In this document: positions 25,775 to 33,765 of the stretch, in pieces | Position numbering within the stretch: the first letter of the stretch is position 1 | How the letters are laid out: each line of letters starts with the position of its first letter | Translations under genes and position numbers: made by a program | Assembly (NCBI RefSeq): GCF_042648965.1 | Contig: NZ_JBHRYJ010000001.1 | Coordinates: 1,550,001 to 1,614,000, forward strand | From: Ferrovibrio xuzhouensis | GTDB lineage: Bacteria > Pseudomonadota > Alphaproteobacteria > Ferrovibrionales > Ferrovibrionaceae | Direction of reading: 5' to 3' | DNA length: 64,000 nucleotides | Notes under the pieces: generated by a model | What the model was told of the DNA's origin: nothing | The model's database searches: none | What the model saw: the letters and a program-made list of their open reading frames with translations, nothing else

Positions 25775-25881
25775 CGTCATGCCCGGGCTTGACCCGGGCA
25801 TCCACGACCTGTCATCGGTAGGTTGCCGGGCAGCTGCAAGCCGTGGTTCCGTGGATGGCCGGGTCAAGCCCGGCCATGACG
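25775..25881. repeat. Large inverted-repeat (REP-like) element between modA and modB
   Basis: Two 32-bp arms, 25775-25806 and 25850-25881, are inverted copies with 30/32 matches. Each arm is itself a hairpin: GCCCGGG/CCCGGGC in the left, GGCCGGG/CCCGGCC in the right. The only two differences between arms are the two partner positions of the inner stem, so pairing within each arm is kept. The element fills most of the 147-bp modA-modB gap and may tune or protect the transcript. Confidence 0.8.
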
Positions 25882-25902
25882 CAATGGGATACTGAAACAG
25901 CC

Positions 25903-26595
25903 ATGTTCACCCTCACCCCGGAAGAGACCACCGCGATCCTGCTGAGCCTGAAGGTGGCATGCGTCGCCATGGCCGGCAGCCTGCCGTTCGGCATCGGCGT
26001 CGCGTGGCTGCTGGCGCGGCGCGATTTCCCCGGCAAGGCGCTGGTCGACGCGCTGGTGCATCTGCCGCTGATCCTGCCCCCCGTGGTGACCGGCTATGCC
26101 CTGCTGCTGCTGTTCGGCCGCAAGGGCCTGCTCGGTGCCTGGCTCGGCGACCATCTCGGCATTGTGCTGGCCTTTCGCTGGACCGGTGCGGCGCTGGCCT
26201 GCGCGGTGATGGGCTTTCCTTTGCTGGTGCGCGCCATCCGGCTGTCGATCGAGGGCATCGACACGCGGCTTGAGAAAGCCGCCGGCACGCTCGGCGCCGC
26301 GCCGCTGATGGTGTTCCTGACCGTCACCCTGCCGCTGATGCTGCCCGGCATCCTCGCCGGCATGGTGCTCAGCTTCGCGCGCGCCTTCGGCGAGTTCGGC
26401 GCGACGATCACTTTCGTCTCCAACATCCCGGGCGAGACCCAGACCTTGCCGACCGCGATCTATGTCTTCACCCAGGTGCCCGGCGGCGATGCCCAGGCCC
26501 TGCGGCTGACCCTGATCGCGGTGGCGATTGCCGCCAGCGCCCTGATCGTCTCGGAAATCCTCGCGCGGCGCGTCGCGAAGCAGGTGCGTGGATGA
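25903..26595 (+). CDS. modB: Molybdate ABC transporter permease
   Basis: 230 aa from ATG 25903; the frame reaches back to 25843 but only through the repeat element. Five to six membrane helices; the EAA loop is LEKAAGTLGAAPLMVFLTVTLPL, and the GEFGATITF(V)SNIPGETQTLP segment is typical of ModB. Forms the channel with itself as a dimer. Stop overlaps the modC start (ATGA). Confidence 0.95.
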   Translation: MFTLTPEETTAILLSLKVACVAMAGSLPFGIGVAWLLARRDFPGKALVDALVHLPLILPPVVTGYALLLLFGRKGLLGAWLGDHLGIVLAFRWTGAALACAVMGFPLLVRAIRLSIEGIDTRLEKAAGTLGAAPLMVFLTVTLPLMLPGILAGMVLSFARAFGEFGATITFVSNIPGETQTLPTAIYVFTQVPGGDAQALRLTLIAVAIAASALIVSEILARRVAKQVRG

Positions 26596-27683
26596 GCCTC
26601 GAAATCGAACTGCGCCACCGCCAGGGCGATTTCACGCTGGATGCGACTTTCACCTGCGGCGACGGCATCACCGCGCTGTTTGGCCGCTCGGGCGCCGGCA
26701 AGACCACGCTGGTCAACCTGATCGCCGGCCTGGCCCGACCGAATGCCGGCGGCCGCATCGCCATCGACGGCCGCCTGCTGGTCGACACCGCGGCCGGCCT
26801 TTTCGTGCCGCCGCACCGGCGTCGCATCGGCTATGTCTTCCAGGAGGGCCGGCTGTTTCCGCATCTCGACGTGCGGCGCAACCTGCTCTACGGCCGCTTC
26901 TTCGCGCGCGGCCGCAGCGACGCCATTGCCTTCGACGAGGTGGTGGCCCTGCTCGGGATCGACGGGCTGCTCGGCCGGCGCACCGGAGGCCTGTCGGGCG
27001 GCGAGAAGCAGCGCATCGCCATCGGCCGGGCTTTGCTGGCGCGGCCACAGCTGCTGCTGATGGACGAGCCGCTCGCCGCGCTGGATGCCGCGCGGAAAGA
27101 GGAGATCCTGCCCTATCTCGAAGGCCTGCGGTCGCAGTTGCGCCTGCCGGTGGTCTATGTCAGCCATGCCCTGCCCGAAGTGCTGCGGCTGGCCGATCAT
27201 CTGGTGCTGCTGGAAAACGGCGCCGTGCGCGCCGCCGGGCCGCTGGCGGATCTCGCCGCCACGCCGGGCCTCTTGCCCGCCGACGAGGAAGGCCACGAGG
27301 CCGGTGCGGTGATCGCCGCCACGGTCGAGCGCCATGACGACGCCCATGGCCTGACCTGGCTTGCCGCCCGGGCCGGCCGCATCGCCCTGCCGCGGCTGCC
27401 GGCGGCCCCGGGTACGGCCGTCAGGCTGCGCATCCGGCCGCGCGACATCACCCTGATGCTGGCGCCGCCGGCGGAAGCGACCACCAGCGCGCTCAACATC
27501 CTGCCGGGCATCGTCACCGCGGTGGTGCCGGCCGGCGGCACATACTGCGAGGTCGGGCTCGACTGCAGCGGCGACCGCCTGCTCGCCCGCATCACCCGGC
27601 TGTCGGCCGAGCGGCTGGCGCTCACCCCCGGGAAACCCGTGCATCTGCTGGTGAAATCGGCAGCGCTGGCGAGAAATAGCTGA
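26592..27683 (+). CDS. modC: Molybdate ABC transporter ATP-binding protein
   Basis: 363 aa. Walker A GRSGAGKTT, Q-loop VFQEGRLFPHLDV, signature LSGGEKQRIAIGRAL, Walker B LLLMDEPLAALDA, and switch His in YVSHALPEV. A C-terminal TOBE/MOP domain (about 285-360; TSALNILPGIVTAV...RITRLSAERLALTPGKPVHLLVKS region) is characteristic of ModC and allows molybdate feedback. Translationally coupled to modB. Confidence 0.96.
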   Translation: MSLEIELRHRQGDFTLDATFTCGDGITALFGRSGAGKTTLVNLIAGLARPNAGGRIAIDGRLLVDTAAGLFVPPHRRRIGYVFQEGRLFPHLDVRRNLLYGRFFARGRSDAIAFDEVVALLGIDGLLGRRTGGLSGGEKQRIAIGRALLARPQLLLMDEPLAALDAARKEEILPYLEGLRSQLRLPVVYVSHALPEVLRLADHLVLLENGAVRAAGPLADLAATPGLLPADEEGHEAGAVIAATVERHDDAHGLTWLAARAGRIALPRLPAAPGTAVRLRIRPRDITLMLAPPAEATTSALNILPGIVTAVVPAGGTYCEVGLDCSGDRLLARITRLSAERLALTPGKPVHLLVKSAALARNS

Positions 27684-27758
27684 AACACGCCGGTCATTGA
27701 GGCGGCGGCGTTCCGGCGGCTATACTGCCGGCAACGAAAAACCGGGAGCCCTCCCCCG

Positions 27759-28202
27759 ATGTCCGTCGCCCGCATCGACCCCGGCCTGCCGGCCTGGGCC
27801 GTGTCGCTTGCCGAAAGCCTGATTGCCGGGACCGCCTTTCACCAATGGGCGGGGCTGCGGCTGCTGGCGCTGGAGGCGGGGCGGGCGGAGGTCGGTTTCA
27901 CGGCTGCCGGTGCCATGCTGGTATTCGGCAAATACGTGCATGGCGGGGTGCTGAACGGCCTGCTGGAGCCGCCGGGACTGCTCGCCATGCTGGGCCACAT
28001 GCAGGAAAGCGAGACCGCCATGACGGTCGACATTCATGTGCAGCATATCCGCTCCGTCGCCGCCGGCGAGGATGTCGTGATGACCGGCCGCCTGCTGAAG
28101 CGTGGCCGCACCACCGCCTTCTGCGCCGTCGAGGCCCATGTCGGCACCGAGCTGTGCACCGCCGCGCGCATCACCAAGACTATTCAAACCAAGGCAGGCT
28201 GA
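27759..28202 (+). CDS. PaaI-type hotdog thioesterase
   Basis: 147 aa single hotdog fold. The active-site segment VHGGVLNGLLEPPG matches the HGG-x(n)-D/E motif of PaaI thioesterases, here with Glu in the acidic position. MTVDIHVQHIRSVAAGEDV matches the strand region. It probably hydrolyses an acyl-CoA; substrate unknown. It ends 3 bp before the helicase start, so the two are probably co-transcribed. Confidence 0.8.
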   Translation: MSVARIDPGLPAWAVSLAESLIAGTAFHQWAGLRLLALEAGRAEVGFTAAGAMLVFGKYVHGGVLNGLLEPPGLLAMLGHMQESETAMTVDIHVQHIRSVAAGEDVVMTGRLLKRGRTTAFCAVEAHVGTELCTAARITKTIQTKAG

Positions 28203-28205
28203 GTC

Positions 28206-31052
28206 GTGACCGATCTGAAAACCGCCCAGAAAGGCCGCGTGCTCTGCGTGCTGGGGCCGACCAATACCGGCAAGACCCATCTCGCCGTCGAACGCCTGCT
28301 GGCCCATCGCACCGGCATCATCGGCCTGCCGCTCAGGCTGCTGGCCCGCGAGGTCTATGACCGCGCGGTGGCGCTCAAGGGCAGCAACCATGTCGCGCTG
28401 GTCACCGGCGAAGAGAAGATCATCCCGCGCCATGCCCAGTGGTTCGTCTGCACCGTCGAGGCGATGCCGCTGGATCGCCATTACGACTTCCTCGCCGTCG
28501 ACGAAATCCAGCTCTGCGCCGATGCCGAACGCGGCCATGTCTTCACCGACCGCCTGCTGCACGCCCGCGGCGCGGAAGAAACCATGTTCCTCGGTGCCGA
28601 TACCGCGCGTGGCCTGATCCGCCGTCTGGTGCCGGGTGCCGAATTCATTGCCCGGCCGCGCCTGTCGCAGCTCACTTACGCCGGCGCGAAGAAGCTGTCG
28701 CGCCTGCCGAAACGCTCGGCCGTCGTCGCTTTCTCGGCCAATGACGTCTATGCCATCGCGGAAGCCCTGCGACGCCAGCGCGGCGGTGCCGCCGTGGTGC
28801 TGGGTGCGCTGAGCCCGCGCGCCCGCAACGCCCAGGTCGAGCTGTTCCAGAACCGTGACGTCGACGTGATGGTGGCGACCGATGCCATCGGCATGGGGCT
28901 CAACCTCGACATCGAGCATCTGGCCTTTGCCGAACTCAGCAAGTTCGACGGCGTCGGCATGCGGCCGCTGATGCCCGCCGAAATCGGCCAGATCGCCGGC
29001 CGCGCCGGCCGCCACCTGCGCAACGGCACGTTTGGCACGACCGGCGACAGTGCGCCGCTCGACCCCGACCTGATCGAGCGGGTCGAGAACCACCGCTACG
29101 AGCCGTTGCAGGCGGCGCGCTGGCGCAACCCGGAGCTGGATTTCTCCAGCATCGACGCGCTGATCGCCACCCTGGATGCGCCGCCGCCGCGCGAGAGCCT
29201 GATTCGCGGCCGCGAGGCCGACGACAGCTTGAGCCTGCAGGTGCTGCGCCAGGAGGCCGCCGTGCTGGAGCGCGCGACCAATGCCGGCCGCGTCAGGCTG
29301 CTGTGGCAGGTCTGCGAGATCCCCGATTTCGCCAAGGCGATGCACGACAGCCACGGCCGCCTGCTGGCGCAGATCTACACACATCTGTGCGACGGCAACG
29401 GCCGGCTGCCGGCCGACTGGGTCGGCGGGCATCTCAAGCGCATCGATGTGACCGATGGCGACATCGACACCTTGGCCACGCGGCTGGCGCACATCCGCAC
29501 CTGGACTTACATCGCGCACCGGGCTGATTCCAGGGGGGGCTCGTGGCTCGACGATTCCCGCGGCTGGCAGGACAGGACCCGCGCCATCGAGGACCGCCTG
29601 TCCGATGCCCTGCACGAGCGGCTGACCCAGCGCTTCGTCGACCGCCGCACCTCGGTGCTGACCCGCGGCCTGACCGAGGACCCGGCGCTGCTCGACGTGC
29701 AGCTTGGCGAGGACGACGCGCTGACCGTCGGCGGCGAGATCATCGGCCATGTCACCGGCCTGCGCTTCCGCCCGGTCGGCCATGACAGTACCGACCAGCG
29801 CCGCATCATCCGCCAGGCGGCGATCCGCGTGCTCGGCCCCGCCCTGCAGGAGCGCGCCGCGACGATCCTGCAACTGCCCGACACATCCTTCTCGCTATCG
29901 CCCGAGGGCGGCGTGATGCTGACCGGCCCGGAAAAGGACAGCGTGGCGCTGGCGATCCTCGCCAAGGGCCCCGACGTGCTGGAGCCGAAACTCGTGCTGC
30001 TGGCCGACGACCTGCTGCCCGCCGAGAGCCGCAAGGCGCTGGAAGACAAGCTCGGCGACTGGCTGCGCCGCTATCTGCACCAGCATCTGTCGGAACTCTA
30101 CCGGCTGAAGCAGGCCGAGCTGAAATTCGCCGCCCGCGGCGTCGCCTTCCAGCTGTCCGAGGCGCTTGGCGTGCTCAAGCGCGACGATGTCTCGGACCTG
30201 GTGCGCGGCATGGGCCAGGCCGAACGGCATCCGCTGCGCAAGATGGGCGTGCAGTTCGGCGAGATGCATATCCTGATCCCCAAGCTGCTGAAGCCCAAAC
30301 CGACGCAGTTGAAAACCCTGCTGTGGGCGGTGCATGAAGGCCGCGAGCCGGCAGCGCCGCCGACGCCGGGCCTGACCTCGCTGCCGGTGCTGGAATGGCG
30401 CGATGACCGCTGGTGGCTCGCCGCCGGCTTCCTGCGCGCCGGCAAACATGCCTTCCGCCTCGACGTGGTGCAGCGCATCGCCGAGGGCGCCCGCAATGCC
30501 GAACAGGCGGCACGCCAGAAGCCCAGGCGCGAGGAGACGAAGCAGCCCGAGAGCAAGCCGGCCGAACCGGCCGCGGAAACCCTGCCGCCGCCGGTCGACG
30601 ATCCCGCCTTGGCCGCGGCCGCCGACGTGGCCGAGCCCGTCGGCGAGGTGATCGCCGAGCCCGTCGAGGCGCCGGTGATCCTGCCGCCGCCGCAGCTCGC
30701 CACGGAAGCCGCCGCCGCAGCGCCCGTTGCATCACCCGCCGAAGCGCCGAAGCCGAAGAAGCGCCCCCATGAATCTCGTTTGGGCCCGCCGGGCAGCTTC
30801 GTGCCGGACACCGGCTGGATGAACCTTGCCGGCTGCGGCCAGGAAGAGCTGCATCGCCTGCTCTGGGCGCTCGGCTACAAGCCGCTCGACGCGAAGGACC
30901 CGGAGACGGCTGAGAAGGTCACCGTCTATGTGCGGTCGCAGAAGGCCATCGTCGCCAAGCGCCAGCGCGAGCAGGAAAAGCGCCGCGAGGACGAGGCGAA
31001 AATGGCCGACAGCCCGTTCGCCGCCCTGATGAAGCTGAAAGCGCGCGGATAA
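28206..31052 (+). CDS. Suv3-like RNA/DNA helicase
   Basis: 948 aa, GTG start. Helicase core: Walker A GPTNTGKTH, motif II DEIQ, motif VI QIAGRAGRH. The DEIQ box and overall layout match the alphaproteobacterial Suv3/mitochondrial-degradosome-like helicases. After the core (about 1-330) comes a long alpha-helical C-terminal part, a Pro/Ala/Glu-rich disordered linker (about 770-855), and a conserved tail (TGWMNLAGCGQEELHRLLWALGYKPLD) ending in a charged helix. Probably acts in RNA turnover. A copy of its last codons recurs at 32000-32032. Confidence 0.88.
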   Translation: MTDLKTAQKGRVLCVLGPTNTGKTHLAVERLLAHRTGIIGLPLRLLAREVYDRAVALKGSNHVALVTGEEKIIPRHAQWFVCTVEAMPLDRHYDFLAVDEIQLCADAERGHVFTDRLLHARGAEETMFLGADTARGLIRRLVPGAEFIARPRLSQLTYAGAKKLSRLPKRSAVVAFSANDVYAIAEALRRQRGGAAVVLGALSPRARNAQVELFQNRDVDVMVATDAIGMGLNLDIEHLAFAELSKFDGVGMRPLMPAEIGQIAGRAGRHLRNGTFGTTGDSAPLDPDLIERVENHRYEPLQAARWRNPELDFSSIDALIATLDAPPPRESLIRGREADDSLSLQVLRQEAAVLERATNAGRVRLLWQVCEIPDFAKAMHDSHGRLLAQIYTHLCDGNGRLPADWVGGHLKRIDVTDGDIDTLATRLAHIRTWTYIAHRADSRGGSWLDDSRGWQDRTRAIEDRLSDALHERLTQRFVDRRTSVLTRGLTEDPALLDVQLGEDDALTVGGEIIGHVTGLRFRPVGHDSTDQRRIIRQAAIRVLGPALQERAATILQLPDTSFSLSPEGGVMLTGPEKDSVALAILAKGPDVLEPKLVLLADDLLPAESRKALEDKLGDWLRRYLHQHLSELYRLKQAELKFAARGVAFQLSEALGVLKRDDVSDLVRGMGQAERHPLRKMGVQFGEMHILIPKLLKPKPTQLKTLLWAVHEGREPAAPPTPGLTSLPVLEWRDDRWWLAAGFLRAGKHAFRLDVVQRIAEGARNAEQAARQKPRREETKQPESKPAEPAAETLPPPVDDPALAAAADVAEPVGEVIAEPVEAPVILPPPQLATEAAAAAPVASPAEAPKPKKRPHESRLGPPGSFVPDTGWMNLAGCGQEELHRLLWALGYKPLDAKDPETAEKVTVYVRSQKAIVAKRQREQEKRREDEAKMADSPFAALMKLKARG

Positions 31053-31075
31053 GCGCCGGCTGCTATGCTGCACGG

Positions 31076-31519
31076 ATGACATCTGCCGCTACAGACCGAC
31101 CGGCCCTCGTCGGCCCGCACGACGACCGTGAGCTCGCTCTGATGCTGGCTGGCCGCAAGCCGGCCGCCATGTTCTACGACGTGGTGCCAGCATCCATCGA
31201 TCTGCCGGAAGCCGATTTTGCACCGCATGTGACTGCCGGGCGGCTGGTCCGCCGCGAAGAAATCTATGCCGGCCGGGATGGCGGCCGGGCAATGCGTTAT
31301 GTCTATTATGTGCTGCCCGGCGAGATGCAGCGCCTTGAGCAGCTGCATGCGATCAACGCAGCCATCTACAGCGGCCAGCGCCAGGCCACCGAAGCCGACG
31401 ATATCGAGATCGGCCGCCTGCTCGGCTATACCGAGGCAGAGATCGCCGCCTATGTGAAACACAGCCGCGGCCTGCGACAAAAGCTCAGACAAATGGCACC
31501 GCAGACAGATCAGCCATAA
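31076..31519 (+). CDS. Conserved-looking hypothetical protein
   Basis: 147 aa, no family recognised. Features: FYDVVPASIDLPEADFAPHVTAGRLVRREEIYAG in the centre, a charged region, then LGYTEAEIAAYVKHSRGLR near the end, which looks like a small helical DNA- or protein-binding module. No signal peptide or membrane segment. Starts 23 bp after the helicase with a weak ribosome binding site; its last 10 bases overlap the convergent gene at 31510-31860. Confidence 0.6.
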   Translation: MTSAATDRPALVGPHDDRELALMLAGRKPAAMFYDVVPASIDLPEADFAPHVTAGRLVRREEIYAGRDGGRAMRYVYYVLPGEMQRLEQLHAINAAIYSGQRQATEADDIEIGRLLGYTEAEIAAYVKHSRGLRQKLRQMAPQTDQP

Positions 31520-31860
31520 AGCTTCTTCCAGCAGTCCGGGCAAAGCAGGCCATAGGCGCCGCCATGCCAGGCGCCACAGTTGATGCAGCGAAAGGTCGGG
31601 GCCCGTACATCCAGATTGGCCAGCATATGCGTCTCGGTTTCGCCGCCGGGCTTCATGATGCCGTCGACATTCAGGCTATTGTCCTGCTGATACCGCCGGA
31701 TTCCGTCAAACAGCGGCTGATCGGGAAACGGGGTCAGGCCATAATCCGGAATCGGGTAATAGCCATTCAGGTTGAGGGTCTGTTTGAGGCTCCAGACATC
31801 GTCGGGTTCGGCTGGCCGATCCGGGCCCAGTTCGGTGCGCATGCGATATGTCTCGGCCAC
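31510..31860 (-). CDS. Peptidoglycan-binding-like domain fused to a zinc ribbon
   Basis: 116 aa. Residues about 20-85 resemble a PG_binding_1 helix bundle (DVWSLKQTLNLNGYY...FDGIRRYQQDNSLNVDGIMKPGGETE). Residues 90-112 form a zinc-ribbon-like knuckle with Cys92, Cys95, Cys107 and Cys110 (CxxC-x11-CxxC). No signal peptide. A cell-wall-type module joined to a zinc knuckle in so small a cytosolic protein is unusual. Function unknown. Overlaps the stop region of the opposite gene. Confidence 0.7.
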   Translation of the reverse strand: MAETYRMRTELGPDRPAEPDDVWSLKQTLNLNGYYPIPDYGLTPFPDQPLFDGIRRYQQDNSLNVDGIMKPGGETETHMLANLDVRAPTFRCINCGAWHGGAYGLLCPDCWKKLYG

Positions 31861-31999
31861 ATCGAAGCTCCTTTCCGGAAGGGTCGAATAGCTGGATATA
31901 ATTCTTGATTTGTTCTTTTCAAGTTTTATTTCCTAACTCCTCTGCACGGCCGGAAAACATCTGTGAATCAATCTGTTGATGGCTGTGCAGATATGCAGC

Positions 32000-32032
32000 G
32001 CCGCCCTGATGACGCTGAAAGCCGGGTGGTAG
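32000..32032 (+). pseudogene. Duplicated tail of the Suv3-like helicase
   Basis: The in-frame string AALMTLKAGW-stop mirrors the helicase C-terminus AALMKLKARG-stop. At the DNA level 31999-32022 matches 31019-31042 in 23 of 24 bases. The rest of the copy is lost. Likely left by a partial duplication followed by decay. Confidence 0.6.
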
Positions 32033-32044
32033 CCGCCGTCACGC

Positions 32045-32069
32045 CATTGTCCCGCTCACCGGGACAATG
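32045..32069. repeat. Hairpin in decayed region
   Basis: Perfect inverted repeat CATTGTCCCG (32045-32054) / CGGGACAATG (32060-32069), 5-nt spacer. No T-tract follows on either strand, so it is not a simple terminator; it could be an operator left from a lost gene. Confidence 0.6.
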
Positions 32070-32172
32070 CTTCCGCAACAAGCGGGCTAATCATCCTGCC
32101 CGGTCCGGGTCATGATCCTGCGCATACACCGGGGGGCGGCTGGCGTCCCTCTGCAGATGGAGAGACGACCAT

Positions 32173-32382
32173 GGCCCGGTGACAACGCCGATCTACGGCA
32201 AGCTCGGCCTGTCGGAGGCCGATACCAAGGCGCTGGCCGGCCAGATCCAGGACCAGATTCCGGCCGGCCGCTTCGGCCAGCCGTCCGAGATCGCCAAGGC
32301 CGTGGTGTTCTTTGCCTCTGACGAAAGCGCCTACACGGTGGGCAGCGAACTCGTCATCGATGGCGGCATGAGCAACCTGTAA
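32173..32382 (+). pseudogene. C-terminal fragment of an SDR oxidoreductase
   Basis: The reading frame GPVTTPIYGKLGL...IPAGRFGQPSEIAKAVVFFASDESAYTVGSELVIDGGMSNL is the last third of a classical short-chain dehydrogenase (the PG-to-C-terminal GG part). The Rossmann nucleotide-binding part and the Ser-Tyr-Lys active site are missing; upstream sequence carries no in-frame continuation. 5'-truncated gene, probably not functional. Confidence 0.85.
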
Positions 32383-32712
32383 GCCGCCGGCACGCCATTA
32401 CTCCGCCGCCACTTCGGCGGCGGGGACCTGCCGTGCCGGCTCCGGCCGCAGGTCGATGGTCACCGTGGTACCGAGGTTGGGCGTCGAATCCACTGTGATG
32501 CCGCCATGGTGCAGCGCGCAGAGCCGGCGCGCGATGGCGAGCCCGAGCCCGGTGCCGCCATGCTGGCGCGACAGGCTGCCTTCCGACTGCCAGAACAGGT
32601 CGAAGACGCGGCCCAAATGATCGGGCTGGATGCCGATGCCGGTATCGCTGACCGCGATGCGCAGGCCGGGGCCGAGGCTGCGGGCGCGGATGTCGACGCG
32701 GCCGCCGGCATG

Positions 32713-32720
32713 ATTGAACT
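32713..32720. repeat. Target-site duplication, left copy
   Basis: ATTGAACT, identical to 33397-33404 at the other edge of the inserted element. The original kinase gene had one copy. Confidence 0.92.
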
Positions 32721-32763
32721 CATGCTTGTCCGGTTAACACACACAAACGCTGAGGCATACTAG

Positions 32764-33099
32764 ATGTTGAGGACGCGCGATAAGTTGGCCGCCGAGTTTC
32801 GAAAGGTTGCCGCGATAGCCTCGCCGGACAATGCGGCGAAATATGAGGGCTTCGCGAAACGCGCCGAGACGGGCGAATTCGACGATTACGCGGACACCTA
32901 TGTCTGCCCGGTCACCCAACTCTATTTGGAACTGACTGCCGCAGGCTTCACCAAGTTCGCCGCGCGCGTCGCCAACGGCGAGTTCGACGCCACGAAGGAA
33001 GAAAGCGACGAATGGGCGCGCAGCCCGTCCGGGCAGGCCGCCGCGAAGCGGCTACCGCCTGAAATGCGCGAGATTTTCGGCCTGAAACTCAACAACTAG
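32764..33099 (+). CDS. Transposon passenger protein A, unknown function
   Basis: 111 aa, no family recognised. Charged and Ala-rich, probably mostly helical: MLRTRDKLAAEFRKVAAIASPD, then FAKRAETGEFDDYADTYVCPVTQLYLELTAAGF and a second GEFDATKEESDEWA stretch resembling the first GEFDDYAD. No signal or membrane segment. It starts 26 bp inside the left inverted repeat and is followed after 10 bp by passenger B, so the two form a mini-operon. The product could help the element persist, but nothing in the sequence proves it. Confidence 0.65.
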   Translation: MLRTRDKLAAEFRKVAAIASPDNAAKYEGFAKRAETGEFDDYADTYVCPVTQLYLELTAAGFTKFAARVANGEFDATKEESDEWARSPSGQAAAKRLPPEMREIFGLKLNN

Positions 33100-33109
33100 G
33101 AGAACCGCA

Positions 33110-33349
33110 ATGCCGCCTGAGATCAGCAACCAAGAAGCTATCGAAATGATGAACCGCTGCAAGCAAGAGATTATTGGCATGAGGGCAACAATCGACCGCC
33201 TCAAGCCGAAAGCCGATGCCTACGACAATCTCGTTGTCGTGCTGAGCCTGCTGCCACGTCCGAGTGTCGGCATGGGCGAGGACTTGGTGTGGATTATAGA
33301 CACGCGCATTCGGGAATTGACGCCGAAACCGGCTGAGAACGCGGCTTGA
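33110..33349 (+). CDS. Transposon passenger protein B, phage-like small protein
   Basis: 79 aa with a strong AGGAGAA ribosome binding site. The sequence NRCKQEIIGMRATIDRLKPKADAYDNL suggests a coiled-coil helix, followed by VVVLSLLPRPSVGMGEDLVWIIDTRIREL. The RLKPKADAYDNLVVVLSLLP segment resembles small hypothetical proteins of prophages by general impression only. Function unknown. It ends 29 bp before the right inverted repeat. Confidence 0.65.
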   Translation: MPPEISNQEAIEMMNRCKQEIIGMRATIDRLKPKADAYDNLVVVLSLLPRPSVGMGEDLVWIIDTRIRELTPKPAENAA

Positions 33350-33396
33350 AAATGACCGCAACATGTAGGGCCGTATGTCTAAACCGGACAAGCAAG

Positions 33397-33404
33397 ATTG
33401 AACT
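33397..33404. repeat. Target-site duplication, right copy
   Basis: ATTGAACT, direct copy of 32713-32720. A G precedes both copies, so a 9-bp duplication cannot be excluded, but the G is needed to pair the outermost base of the inverted repeats. Confidence 0.92.
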
Positions 33405-33734
33405 TGATGGCATTGCCGATCACCTGGGCCAGCACGTCGCGCAGGATCGCCACATCAAGGCGCTTCGGCCCGAGTTCGGCATCGCAGACGAGCCCGAGCG
33501 CGATGCCCTGCTGCCCGGCCGCGGCAGTGAAGGCGGACAGGATATGCTCGATCTCCTGCTGCGGCGACAGCAGCTCCGGGGCGAGCACGCGGCGGCCGCT
33601 GTCGATGCGCACCACTTCGAGCACGCGGTCGATGATCTCGAGCAGGTCGCCGCCGGCCTTGTGGATCTGCTGCGCGTAATCGACATAGCGCGGCGGCGCG
33701 TTGCCGGCCATCTGGCGCATGATGATTTCGGAAA

Positions 33735-33765
<31 letters not shown>

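Larger units (their letters stand above)
31861..32172. other. Decayed, AT-rich intergenic segment
   Basis: 312 bp without an intact gene. 31880-31940 is strongly AT-rich. It holds the helicase-tail duplicate (32000-32032) and a hairpin (32045-32069), and runs into the truncated SDR frame. It looks like the scar of past rearrangement. Confidence 0.55.
32721..33396 (+). mobile_element. 676-bp passenger-only transposable element
   Basis: Ends are 18-bp terminal inverted repeats: 32721-32738 and the complement of 33379-33396 match at 15/18 positions, with the 13-base core TGCTTGTCCGGTT identical. It is flanked by the 8-bp direct repeat ATTGAACT. It interrupts a histidine kinase gene precisely. 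Inside are two small same-strand ORFs and no transposase, so it must be moved in trans. 8-bp duplications occur with IS1595, IS66, ISL3 and other families; the parent family cannot be fixed from sequence alone. Confidence 0.9.

Noticed and set aside
31967..31980. ATCAA-TCTG-TTGAT, resembling an FNR/FixK box
   Set aside because: The half-sites are in the reverse order; a true box is TTGAT-N4-ATCAA. It also lies in decayed DNA with no gene to control.
32721..33396. Insertion element as a prophage or integron remnant
   Set aside because: Inverted repeats and an 8-bp target duplication show DDE-type transposition; there is no integrase, attC-like site or tRNA junction.
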